Positions 5,600-11,831 of a stretch of 21,484 nt of DNA are shown here, in pieces. Location of the stretch: IMG/VR virus record IMGVR_UViG_3300031857_001615, positions 1 through 21,484 of that record; one strand, given 5' to 3'. Each line of letters starts with the position of its first letter. Within the stretch, counting starts at the first letter, position 1. The notes below the pieces were generated by a model. It ran no database searches, was not told the origin of the DNA, and worked only from the letters and a program-made list of their open reading frames with translations. The translations under genes and the position numbers were made by a program. Source of the DNA: a virus.

Positions 5600-6608
5600 A
5601 GGCTTTGCCCCAGCCACTATGGGTGAAGCAATTGAGTTTTCAAGAATGCTTTCCGAATCCAGCATGGTGCCAAAGGCTTACCAGGGCAAGCCACAAGACA
5701 TCATGGTATGTGTTCAATGGGGTTATGAGCTGGGTCTGGCACCTATGCAGGCACTGCAGAACATTGCTGTAATCAATGGCAAGCCTAGCGTCTACGGTGA
5801 TGCTATGGCTGCCCTGGTACAAGCTAGTCCAGTGTGCGAAGGGATCGAAGAGCGCATCGACAATGAAGGTACGGTCAACCCTGTTGCAGTTTGCATAGCA
5901 CACCGGAAAGGACGCAAGCCTGTCACTGCTACCTTTAGCGTTGAGGATGCAAAGCGAGCTGGGTTATGGGGCAAGCAAGGCCCTTGGCAGGCTTACCCTA
6001 AACGGATGTTGCAGATGCGTGCGCGTGGCTTTGCCTTGCGTGATGCTTTTCCTGATGTGCTGAAAGGCTTGATCAGCGCAGAAGAAGCCCAAGATTATCC
6101 AGAGGATACTGCACCACGGCCAATTAAAGATGTAACGCCGGTGCCTGCAAACCCATTGGATATGATTGCACCACCTGCAGCAACAACGCCACCACCAGCA
6201 CCAGAAGTTCCAGAGGATCTTGAACCCATCCTGGTAGATGAGTATGTACCTGACTTGGATGATGCGCCAGAAGAGCCACCAGAGCTGGCCACAGCGCCTG
6301 TCGACGGCATCCCATTGCTTACGCCTGGCAAGGATGATGAGCCGCCAAAAGTACACGCCACTCACCAAGACCTTAATGCATGGGCTGACCAGTTTATTGA
6401 GCTCATGGATAAGACAGCCAGAGCAGGTAAGGTACCACCACGCCAGCGCATGTCAGTGCTCAAAAAATTTAGAGATCTTAACGAATCAATTATCCAGAAG
6501 GTTGACCTGGGTAAGAAGTCTGAAATCGTTAGCATGTATGGCAGACGCATACGAGCTCTCGGAGCACAGCTAAAGGATGCTACTGACGCAGAGACTGGTA
6601 CTGAGTAA
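5580..6608 (+). CDS. recT: RecT-family single-strand annealing protein
   Basis: 342 residues from the ATG at 5580, which has GGAG seven bases upstream. An ATG at 5562 in the same frame lacks such a site. The RecT core is clear: MVCVQWGYELGLAPMQALQN, then INGKPSVYGDAMAALV, then GPWQAYPKRMLQMRARGFAL followed by RDAFPDVLKGLISAEEA. Residues ~185-260 are a Pro/Ala/Asp-rich linker. The remaining C-terminal ~80 residues form a charged helical tail. RecT proteins anneal complementary single strands made by the partner exonuclease. The gene is the last of its operon and its 3' end overlaps the opposite-strand Rz gene by 29 bases. Confidence 0.9.
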   Translation: MQLTTTKGFAPATMGEAIEFSRMLSESSMVPKAYQGKPQDIMVCVQWGYELGLAPMQALQNIAVINGKPSVYGDAMAALVQASPVCEGIEERIDNEGTVNPVAVCIAHRKGRKPVTATFSVEDAKRAGLWGKQGPWQAYPKRMLQMRARGFALRDAFPDVLKGLISAEEAQDYPEDTAPRPIKDVTPVPANPLDMIAPPAATTPPPAPEVPEDLEPILVDEYVPDLDDAPEEPPELATAPVDGIPLLTPGKDDEPPKVHATHQDLNAWADQFIELMDKTARAGKVPPRQRMSVLKKFRDLNESIIQKVDLGKKSEIVSMYGRRIRALGAQLKDATDAETGTE

Positions 6609-7047
6609 CACATTGATTCAATGCGATGCGGAGCTCTTCTGCCTGCTTACCTATGGCAATAAGAGCTTCTGCATCTTCTCTAGCAAGTTCTCTTGCAGTA
6701 CAGATGCAGGCGGGGCAGGCAGAGCCGGCGGCACCGGACACGGAACCTGCCTGGGTGGCGCGGTCGGGGCGCTTGCGCAAGCTGTCAGCAATACTGGCAA
6801 CACGAGCACCAAGCTCTTGATTCTTTGCATTGGCTTCCTCTCTTAATTGATCAGCATTAGATTGCAGCAGCTGTTCTTTCTCACGCGCAGCTGTGATTGC
6901 CTTGGCATGTTCTTCTGCCAGTTTGATTCTCTCTTTATCCCAGGCTGACTGCACTTCAGCGCGACCATGCGATGCGCCCTTAACATAGCCAGCACCACCA
7001 GCAATGGCCACAGCAAGCACAGCACCAACAATAAAGTAAGGATTCAT
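6580..7047 (-). CDS. Rz: Rz-like inner-membrane spanin (i-spanin)
   Basis: 155 residues. An N-terminal membrane anchor (YFIVGAVLAVAIAGGAGYV) is followed by a periplasmic coiled coil from ~30 to 90 (KLAEEHAKAITAAREKEQLL and onward). A Cys cluster follows, CPACICTARE, with C111, C114 and C116, then the Rz-type end helix DAEALIAIGKQAEELRIALN and C146 near the C-terminus. This matches Rz/LysB i-spanins, which join an outer-membrane lipoprotein to fuse the membranes in the last step of lysis. That partner is nested inside it in another frame at 6651-6830. It starts on an ATGA overlap with the small secreted-protein gene. Confidence 0.88.
   Translation of the reverse strand: MNPYFIVGAVLAVAIAGGAGYVKGASHGRAEVQSAWDKERIKLAEEHAKAITAAREKEQLLQSNADQLREEANAKNQELGARVASIADSLRKRPDRATQAGSVSGAAGSACPACICTARELAREDAEALIAIGKQAEELRIALNQCVTQYQSLRQ
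6651..6830 (-). CDS. Rz1: Rz1-like outer-membrane lipoprotein (o-spanin), nested inside Rz
   Basis: 59 residues read in a different frame wholly within Rz. The ATG at 6830 has AGAGGA five bases upstream. The peptide opens with a lipoprotein signal, MQRIKSLVLVLPVLLTAC, with lipobox L-T-A-C at 15-18. The mature part is proline-rich (ASAPTAPPRQVPCPVPPALP), then a short helix, LQENLLEKMQKLLLP. A small, Pro-rich lipoprotein embedded in Rz is the classic lambda-type o-spanin arrangement. Rz1 sequences vary greatly, so the lipobox, proline content, location and ribosome site are the proof, not similarity. With Rz it should span the periplasm and fuse the membranes. Confidence 0.88.
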   Translation of the reverse strand: MQRIKSLVLVLPVLLTACASAPTAPPRQVPCPVPPALPAPPASVLQENLLEKMQKLLLP

Positions 7048-7211
7048 TTTGGTGGTACTTTGGTGCTGCCCTCTAGCTTCTTATGCACCTTTACTGTTTT
7101 GCAAACCTGCTTGCCTTTCTCGTCATGGCAAACTTTTTTTAGTTCCCCACCTGCATAGCTATTGGCACTAAATGCAGCTAATAGTACAAGTATACTGGCA
7201 TTAAATCGCAT
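7044..7211 (-). CDS. Small secreted two-cysteine protein
   Basis: 55 residues from the ATG at 7211, with GGAG seven bases upstream. A 15-residue extension is possible but would overlap the holin-like gene. MRFNASILVLLAAFSANSYA is a signal peptide with a likely cut after SYA. The mature part, GGELKKVCHDEKGKQVCKTV then KVHKKLEG, is basic and has two cysteines (28 and 37) that may form a disulfide. I have seen similar short CHDEKGKQVCK proteins in phages or genomes of freshwater Betaproteobacteria but know of no function. Its place between holin-like and Rz genes suggests a periplasmic role in lysis or envelope protection. Confidence 0.7.
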   Translation of the reverse strand: MRFNASILVLLAAFSANSYAGGELKKVCHDEKGKQVCKTVKVHKKLEGSTKVPPK

Positions 7212-7212
7212 G

Positions 7213-7623
7213 TTAGATCTCCGGTTGTGCTGCTGGTGGTGGGGCAGGCTTACCATTAAAGCCTGTGATTATTGGTGCAGCTGTTGATACCGGCTCAAGC
7301 GTGGGCTCAGTGCGTTGAGCTGGTGCCTTGGGTGGTGGGTCAGTCCAGTCACTGGCTTTAGATACACCAGGTGGTGGGTCGATCAGCTTGGCCACACCAT
7401 CTTTGCCCTTGATGGCCAAGAGTGTAGCCAACGCACCCAAAATATATTTACTCATATCCGACAGCAGCATAAAGAACTGCTTGTCAGCTGGCGCAATGCC
7501 GGTCATCGGTTGCTGGACAAACACCACCGAATACATAGCCAGGCTGCTCATCATCAATAGCACCAAGCAAAATGTGGCTCCAATAATTAACTTGATGTAT
7601 GAGTCAATCAAATCTGAATTCAA
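7213..7623 (-). CDS. Holin-like membrane protein, probable TTG start
   Basis: 136 residues if started at the TTG at 7623, just after the stop of the lipoprotein gene. The frame is open to 7713 without a better start. Two membrane segments are seen: residues ~11-36 (KLIIGATFCLVLLMMSSLAM and on) and ~49-71 (FFMLLSDMSKYILGALATLL). The tail is Lys- and Pro-rich (LIDPPPGVSKASDW, TDPPPKAP and PAPPPAAQPEI), likely cytoplasmic. A two-span protein beside endolysin and spanins suggests a class II-like holin, but three other membrane proteins in the module are also candidates. The ribosome site (GAGGA) is about 12 bases from the TTG, so the start is uncertain. Confidence 0.6.
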   Translation of the reverse strand: MNSDLIDSYIKLIIGATFCLVLLMMSSLAMYSVVFVQQPMTGIAPADKQFFMLLSDMSKYILGALATLLAIKGKDGVAKLIDPPPGVSKASDWTDPPPKAPAQRTEPTLEPVSTAAPIITGFNGKPAPPPAAQPEI

Positions 7624-7625
7624 TT

Positions 7626-7820
7626 TTATTTTTGTTCCTCTGGCTTGAAGTCTGCAGCCGGCACCAATTGATCGGGGCAAGTACCAGTCACAGCGCAGGT
7701 TGGCCGCTGGCATTCAGGTTTGTTCCAGTTCTTATTGTCCTGGCATGGATACCTAAACGTATCTTCGCAGGATGCAATGGTCATAACCGCAATCGCTATA
7801 AAGAAAAATGATTTCATCAA
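7626..7820 (-). CDS. Small cysteine-rich lipoprotein of the lysis module
   Basis: 64 residues. MMKSFFFIAIAVMTIASC is a lipoprotein signal with lipobox I-A-S-C at 15-18. The mature part has four more cysteines (EDTFRYPCQDNKNWNKPECQ, then RPTCAVTGTCPD). Small lipoproteins with a YRYPCQDP.NW...C motif recur in short-tailed marine and freshwater phages, usually near the lysis genes. Because a clear Rz1 exists at 6651-6830, this is probably not the o-spanin. Superinfection exclusion or an accessory lysis role is possible. It begins on an ATGA overlap with the endolysin stop. Confidence 0.75.
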   Translation of the reverse strand: MMKSFFFIAIAVMTIASCEDTFRYPCQDNKNWNKPECQRPTCAVTGTCPDQLVPAADFKPEEQK

Positions 7821-8458
7821 TGCCCACCTTGCATCACAGCCAGCGCATGTTTGTAATGTTTGATGCGGTCGTTAAGCCCTATGGTTCCCCCATTTATTCG
7901 CTTCGTCATACCGAGGATGTCATCAATATCCGCGAATTTATTTAAGCCCCGACTCTCCCAGTACCAGCAAGCACTCTGAGTTGCCCCCTCGAATGTCTCC
8001 AGGTATTCTGGCACCTCATCAATCTTTAATGGCCGGCCATCAACTTCAATGCTGTCTGCAAATTCTTGATAGTTTGCACGACCAGTTAACTGGATAAGAC
8101 CTCGGCCAATCCAACGAGCAGCATCGCCACTAGCTTCATCACCATTACCCATACGACCACTATAAATACGATTTGCAATGGCAGCTTGTTTATTAGGCTT
8201 GGCACAATACGCTTGAGCAATTTCATCTGTTTCAAAATACTTAGCAAAAAGTTTTCTTAGGGTTGCTGGCTTGTAGTTTAGGTTTTCTTTTAATGTAGTG
8301 AAGTTGCCAGACTCATGCGCACACTGAGCAATGAATGATGCAATGCGCTTGTTGGTGTTGATCTCGTATTCAGGTAGCAGCTGCTCCAATGCATGGTGCC
8401 AATGCTCAACATACTTATTACCTGGCAGGAGCTGCTTCAGCTGGTTCAGTGTTAGCAT
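7817..8458 (-). CDS. Endolysin, glycoside hydrolase family 19 (chitinase-like)
   Basis: 213 residues, a single catalytic domain without a signal peptide or binding domain. Typical GH19 marks are RIASFIAQCAHESGNF, with Glu49 as probable acid catalyst, LKENLNY, with Glu58 as likely second acidic residue, the ANRIYSGRMGNGDEASGDA loop, and WIGRGLIQLTGRANY. GH19 endolysins of Gram-negative phages cleave the peptidoglycan glycan strand. Since no export signal is present, it needs a holin to reach the wall. The start overlaps the upstream membrane-protein gene by 41 bases. Confidence 0.92.
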   Translation of the reverse strand: MLTLNQLKQLLPGNKYVEHWHHALEQLLPEYEINTNKRIASFIAQCAHESGNFTTLKENLNYKPATLRKLFAKYFETDEIAQAYCAKPNKQAAIANRIYSGRMGNGDEASGDAARWIGRGLIQLTGRANYQEFADSIEVDGRPLKIDEVPEYLETFEGATQSACWYWESRGLNKFADIDDILGMTKRINGGTIGLNDRIKHYKHALAVMQGGH

Positions 8459-8708
8459 TTTTTTCCTCTAGTTCACGCATCATTAACTTGCGTATCCTAC
8501 GCATTCTATCTACCTCAACTATGGCTGCATTGGTTGCATTGTTTGCGTCCATGATTGCCAGCCCAACCAGCGGCAAGGCTATAGCAAGCGTTAAGACCAT
8601 TGCAAGTAAGCATATCAATAAAACCCAAGGGATGCTGTCTTGCTCGTCTTTATCAGGATCAGGACGCTGATTAGCCACAACGTCACGAACAGAACCGCGC
8701 CAAACCAT
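8418..8708 (-). CDS. Single-span membrane protein of the lysis module
   Basis: 96 residues with one long hydrophobic segment (~28-53, WVLLICLLAMVLTLAIALPL and on). A basic, charged helix follows (VDRMRRIRKLMMRELEEK), then an Ala/Glu tail. The ATG at 8708 has a weak GGGA nine bases upstream. A GTG at 8678 is an alternative that would remove the first 10 residues. The gene overlaps the upstream coding region by 94 bases and the endolysin by 41 bases, unusually long even here. The hydrophobic segment lies outside the first overlap. It may be a pinholin-like or antiholin-like protein; this is inference from location and topology. Confidence 0.6.
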   Translation of the reverse strand: MVWRGSVRDVVANQRPDPDKDEQDSIPWVLLICLLAMVLTLAIALPLVGLAIMDANNATNAAIVEVDRMRRIRKLMMRELEEKNANTEPAEAAPAR

Positions 8709-9298
8709 ATAACATTTTCCCGGAACCTTCTAATCATATGTCTACGTTTACGTGCTGCAATCTGTAGAAGTTTTAACTCTGTGATTCTTGCTGCTTCTTG
8801 CTGCTTGTTAATGCGCTCAACTGTCTTTTCATATTTACCCCAAAGCGATCCCAATTCTTGGGGTGCTCTATAAACCATCATCTCACGCAACTCTGCCATC
8901 ATTGAATCCAGCCTAGCCTCTATGATGATCTTGCGTAATGCTCTGCGACCTAATGACTCCTGACCTTTGTAGACAGTAGTGTTTGCTAGTTCCTCTGCCA
9001 GTAATGCTTTTGCCAACTGATCCTGTGCATCTAATAAAGCACCAAGCTGATTACCAATATCAGTGAACACATCATTAGGATCGGCCTTTGCAATCTCCTG
9101 AACCCTTGCTACTTCCTCGTTGTACTGAATCTTCTGTGCTGGAGTAGGATTCGGTATCTTATTGAACTGAACCTTTAAATCATCTAGCACTTCCTTTACA
9201 TCCCCAGCCGCATTCTTAATGTCTTTGTAAAGCTGACAGCCTTTCTTAACTGCAGCTACAGCAGCATTAGCTAACGCAAGTAAAGTGAGAGGATCAAT
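8615..9298 (-). CDS. Coiled-coil membrane-anchored phage protein, probable ATT start
   Basis: 227 residues if started at the ATT at 9298, otherwise 191 from a GTG at 9190. The extra 36 residues (read as MDPLTLLALANAAVAAVKKG then CQLYKDIKNAAGDVKEV) look genuine: similar phage proteins start MDP(I/L)..LALA..A..AVKK. AAGGGG lies six bases before the ATT, and an in-frame stop precedes it. The middle is helical and charged (LGRRALRKIIIEARLDSMMA, then LREMMVYRAP) and the C-terminus holds a membrane span (NVIWFGAVLFVTLWLISVLI). Homologue-like proteins occur in short-tailed marine and freshwater phages with unknown function. Confidence 0.75.
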   Translation of the reverse strand: MDPLTLLALANAAVAAVKKGCQLYKDIKNAAGDVKEVLDDLKVQFNKIPNPTPAQKIQYNEEVARVQEIAKADPNDVFTDIGNQLGALLDAQDQLAKALLAEELANTTVYKGQESLGRRALRKIIIEARLDSMMAELREMMVYRAPQELGSLWGKYEKTVERINKQQEAARITELKLLQIAARKRRHMIRRFRENVIWFGAVLFVTLWLISVLILIKTSKTASLGFY

Positions 9299-9301
9299 TT
9301 C

Positions 9302-9457
9302 TTACCCCTTCAATACAAGCGATAGAAGCAGCATAATGATTGCACCAGCACTACCGATAAGGATAGTCTCTATTTTTTTAAGACGCGCCCAGATACCGTT
9401 GTATCTTTCAGCGCATACTTCTTCGTGAGTATTCAATCTAGCTTCCAAATCGTCCAC
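9302..9457 (-). CDS. 51-residue membrane protein, XhlA/holin-like
   Basis: GTG start at 9457 preceded by GGGGATAGAG; TAA at 9304-9302. The protein is an amphipathic helix (DDLEARLNTHEEVCAERYNG then IWARLKKIE) followed by one membrane span (TILIGSAGAIIMLLLSLVL) and a Lys-Gly end. This order, a short coiled-coil helix and then a C-terminal span, is that of XhlA-type haemolysin/holin-associated proteins and similar small phage proteins with a C(A/E)ERY core. It lies directly upstream of the ATT-started gene in the lysis module. It could be the holin or a holin partner. Confidence 0.7.
   Translation of the reverse strand: MDDLEARLNTHEEVCAERYNGIWARLKKIETILIGSAGAIIMLLLSLVLKG
9305..9310 (-). promoter_or_regulatory. 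Ribosome binding site AAGGGG supporting an ATT start
   Basis: On the minus strand AAGGGG (9310-9305) is followed by TAAGAA and then ATT at 9298. Spacing of six bases is ideal. It also overlaps the last codons and stop of the 51-residue gene upstream (9302-9457), so translation is likely coupled. This site decides the choice of ATT over the GTG at 9190. Confidence 0.6.
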
Positions 9458-9469
9458 CTCTATCCCCTA

Positions 9470-9799
9470 TCACAAAGCGCCAATGTCAGTAGATGACAAT
9501 GAGTTTAAGTCTGCACTGGTTAAAGCAGTTAAGTCACCAGATGTAATTGAATTTACCTGCATTGATTCCAGCGTATCAATCTGAGTTATCTCCTGCACCG
9601 TGTACTCAACCCATTGCTCTTGCGATTGACTCCACGACCAATAGCCATCTGGCTTAGGATCACGAATAACCCAACCCGGTGGATACCACCACACTACCTC
9701 TTTGCCAGCAGGACATTCAGGAGCATCAGCCACTTCAATCCAGCCATCTGTGCCGTCAGTTTCAGGCTTAGGTATAGAACCGTTTTTAGAGTAGAGCAT
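9470..9799 (-). CDS. Tail-fibre-associated protein (possible assembly chaperone)
   Basis: 109 residues; AGGTGA lies four to five bases before the ATG at 9799. The N-terminal half, MLYSKNGSIPKPETDGTDGW then KEVVWWYPPGWVIRDPKPDG and YWSWSQSQEQWVEY, is a Trp-rich domain seen in small proteins encoded next to phage tail fibres. The C-terminal part repeats a short unit: ITSGDLTALTSADLNSLSS, then TDIGAL. It lies right after the LamG adhesin gene, the usual place for a fibre chaperone or fibre tip subunit. Which one is not settled by sequence alone. Confidence 0.6.
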   Translation of the reverse strand: MLYSKNGSIPKPETDGTDGWIEVADAPECPAGKEVVWWYPPGWVIRDPKPDGYWSWSQSQEQWVEYTVQEITQIDTLESMQVNSITSGDLTALTSADLNSLSSTDIGAL

Positions 9800-9806
9800 A
9801 AGTCAC

Positions 9807-11831
9807 CTATTGGAGAGGGAAGGCTGCGGCTGGTGGAGTGAAGTTAGCTGTGTAGCGAGCGTAACGACTAATTCTTAAATCGTCCATATAGCCCCTAAAA
9901 GAGTCACCGCTAAAATAAGCAGATCCTATAAATGGATATGGAGAACCGGGGTTCATGTAATTTACATTATCCGTTCCAGATTGCTGCAAAACACCATCCT
10001 TAAATGATCGTAAAGTTGACCCACTACGGCAAATAGCTACATGAGTCCATGTGTTTGCTGATACAGCACCGGTATTTACAATGTAATTACCCAACGATGG
10101 TACAAACCATGCAATTTTCCCACCATCCCATAAATAAAATAAAAAGCTATCCCCTGTACTTGCCCCCGGTCTTGCATCAATAATTGTGTCACTTGTACCA
10201 GCAGATATGCTAGTGCAATATACCCAAAGTTCAATAGTAAAATCACTTTTTCCAAATGCTACAGAATTAGAAAGATTTGCATTGCCTCTTAAATAATCAC
10301 CAGTTCCATCAAAGTACATCGACGTAGTACCCCACTTCGCCTGTGTCGTGCTTACCTGTGCATTGCCTACAGTCTCTAATACATTCTTAGCAGTAGAGTC
10401 GAAGATGCCGGAGTTGGTATAGTTGAGTAATAATGTTGTGTTGGTGATTGCAGTAGGTGGCGCAGTAGGTGGCGTAAACGTAGTTGTATAAAGAGCCGTA
10501 CCAACTAAAAGTCTAGTGCCTGATAAATAACCAGTGTAAAACTCTGAAGGGTCACTAGATGATGCAACATAATAATTAGTTATTGCGTTATCAATTGAGA
10601 ATGTACTAAGGGTTGTATTTGTTGTTCCTACTTGCGTTCCGTTTTGGAAAATACGAAGGTTTGCGCCACTTCTGGTTACAGCAAGATGTGTCCACGTATT
10701 GATAGGGAAAGTACCAGAACCCACTTGGTAATCTAAAACTGTTCCACCGTTATATCGACAGAAAAAACGTATTGGCTGTGAATCATTAAACATTATCATC
10801 CATGACCCAACACCATCTGCGTTTCTGATAGAACCAATAACAAAATCACGCGCAGTAGTGGTTGCGTAAACCCACATTTCTATTGTGAAGTCGTTTGCAC
10901 CAAGATTTAGCGATGTGCTGCTTAACGATAAATAATCACTTGTCCCATCAAAATACCCACTACCACCTACTACGCTAGTGCTGTATGCAGCAGTAGGAGC
11001 AAATGGACTGAAGGCTTGGACGGATGGAGTGCCGTTAATTGTGAGTGAAAATGCGTTAGTGCTGTTGTCTAAGAAGCGATTACTTTGACAAGTTAATATT
11101 GCAGTACCAGTAATTGCACTAAGATTAGTCGTTGGAACAGTAATTGTACTATTTGTGTAACCATAAACATCGGTAGTATTAAATCTTAAATTGCTCATGT
11201 ATCCTGAGAATTTAGTATTTGAACCATCCCAACCAATACCGTATGTGCTTGTTGCAGAAAAGTTGGTTGAATAAGTACCAGTAGCTATTCTTGTTCCGTT
11301 TAAAAATAATGCTGTTTGATTAGTTCCTGTACCTCCACGGCAAGCAACAACATGATTCCATTGATTTACTGTTGGTAATGTTGAACTAGTTAAACCCCAT
11401 GCAATACCAGCTTGTACGATTCCCCATAATCCAGTTGACTGGAATCCAATACCAATTCCGTTACTACCACCACCACCATAAGCAACAAAAAATAATGTAT
11501 TTGCTGTTATAGCAGTTGGAAATATCCAAGCTTCAAAAGTAAAATTTCCAGTTCCAACATTAAAAGCGGAAGTTGATGGCGTTTGTAAATTACTACTTCC
11601 ATCAAAAAAGTTACTCCACCCCGTCTGGCTAAACGGCGTAAATGTTCCCTGAGTCGTATTACCATTTCTAGTAATAGTGAAGTTGTTAGTGCTGGAGTCT
11701 AAGAACGTATTGTTCTGCGCTCCGTTAGTGCTGCTAGTGTTGAGCAGTAACGTCGTGTTATTGAAATAAGCATCTATTGCAGCCGCAATGGTAGTCTTTG
11801 CAGCCACCAGCATATTCATAATGCCACTCAT
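9807..11831 (-). CDS. Large adhesin with three LamG (concanavalin A-like) domains, probable receptor-binding protein
   Basis: 674 residues from the ATG at 11831, which overlaps the upstream stop as ATGA. The longer start at 11855 is rejected. Three LamG-type beta-sandwich domains are visible by the repeated NFTFEAWIFP (~97), DFTIEMWVYA (~315) and DFTIELWVYC (~531), each with an upstream YFDG or FFDG strand, a later W(N/T)H(V/L)(A/V) strand and a GY(M/L)..(L/T)R closing strand. Linkers share a TLLLN...FLDSS pattern. Sequence is rich in Thr, Ser, Asn and Gly. LamG domains usually bind glycans, so this is likely the host-recognition protein at the tail tip. The short N-terminus (~25 residues) would be the attachment part. 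Confidence 0.82.
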   Translation of the reverse strand: MSGIMNMLVAAKTTIAAAIDAYFNNTTLLLNTSSTNGAQNNTFLDSSTNNFTITRNGNTTQGTFTPFSQTGWSNFFDGSSNLQTPSTSAFNVGTGNFTFEAWIFPTAITANTLFFVAYGGGGSNGIGIGFQSTGLWGIVQAGIAWGLTSSTLPTVNQWNHVVACRGGTGTNQTALFLNGTRIATGTYSTNFSATSTYGIGWDGSNTKFSGYMSNLRFNTTDVYGYTNSTITVPTTNLSAITGTAILTCQSNRFLDNSTNAFSLTINGTPSVQAFSPFAPTAAYSTSVVGGSGYFDGTSDYLSLSSTSLNLGANDFTIEMWVYATTTARDFVIGSIRNADGVGSWMIMFNDSQPIRFFCRYNGGTVLDYQVGSGTFPINTWTHLAVTRSGANLRIFQNGTQVGTTNTTLSTFSIDNAITNYYVASSSDPSEFYTGYLSGTRLLVGTALYTTTFTPPTAPPTAITNTTLLLNYTNSGIFDSTAKNVLETVGNAQVSTTQAKWGTTSMYFDGTGDYLRGNANLSNSVAFGKSDFTIELWVYCTSISAGTSDTIIDARPGASTGDSFLFYLWDGGKIAWFVPSLGNYIVNTGAVSANTWTHVAICRSGSTLRSFKDGVLQQSGTDNVNYMNPGSPYPFIGSAYFSGDSFRGYMDDLRISRYARYTANFTPPAAAFPLQ

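Noticed and set aside
5792-6368. Several minus-strand ORFs under RecT, including one of 134 residues
   Set aside because: They mirror the Pro/Asp-rich linker of RecT, have no ribosome sites, and read as low-complexity sequence.
6843-7031. Hydrophobic ORF inside Rz (begins MLVLCLLWPLL), at first a candidate Rz1
   Set aside because: It has no proper lipobox context or Pro-rich mature part and stops before the true Rz1, which has its own ribosome site at 6830.
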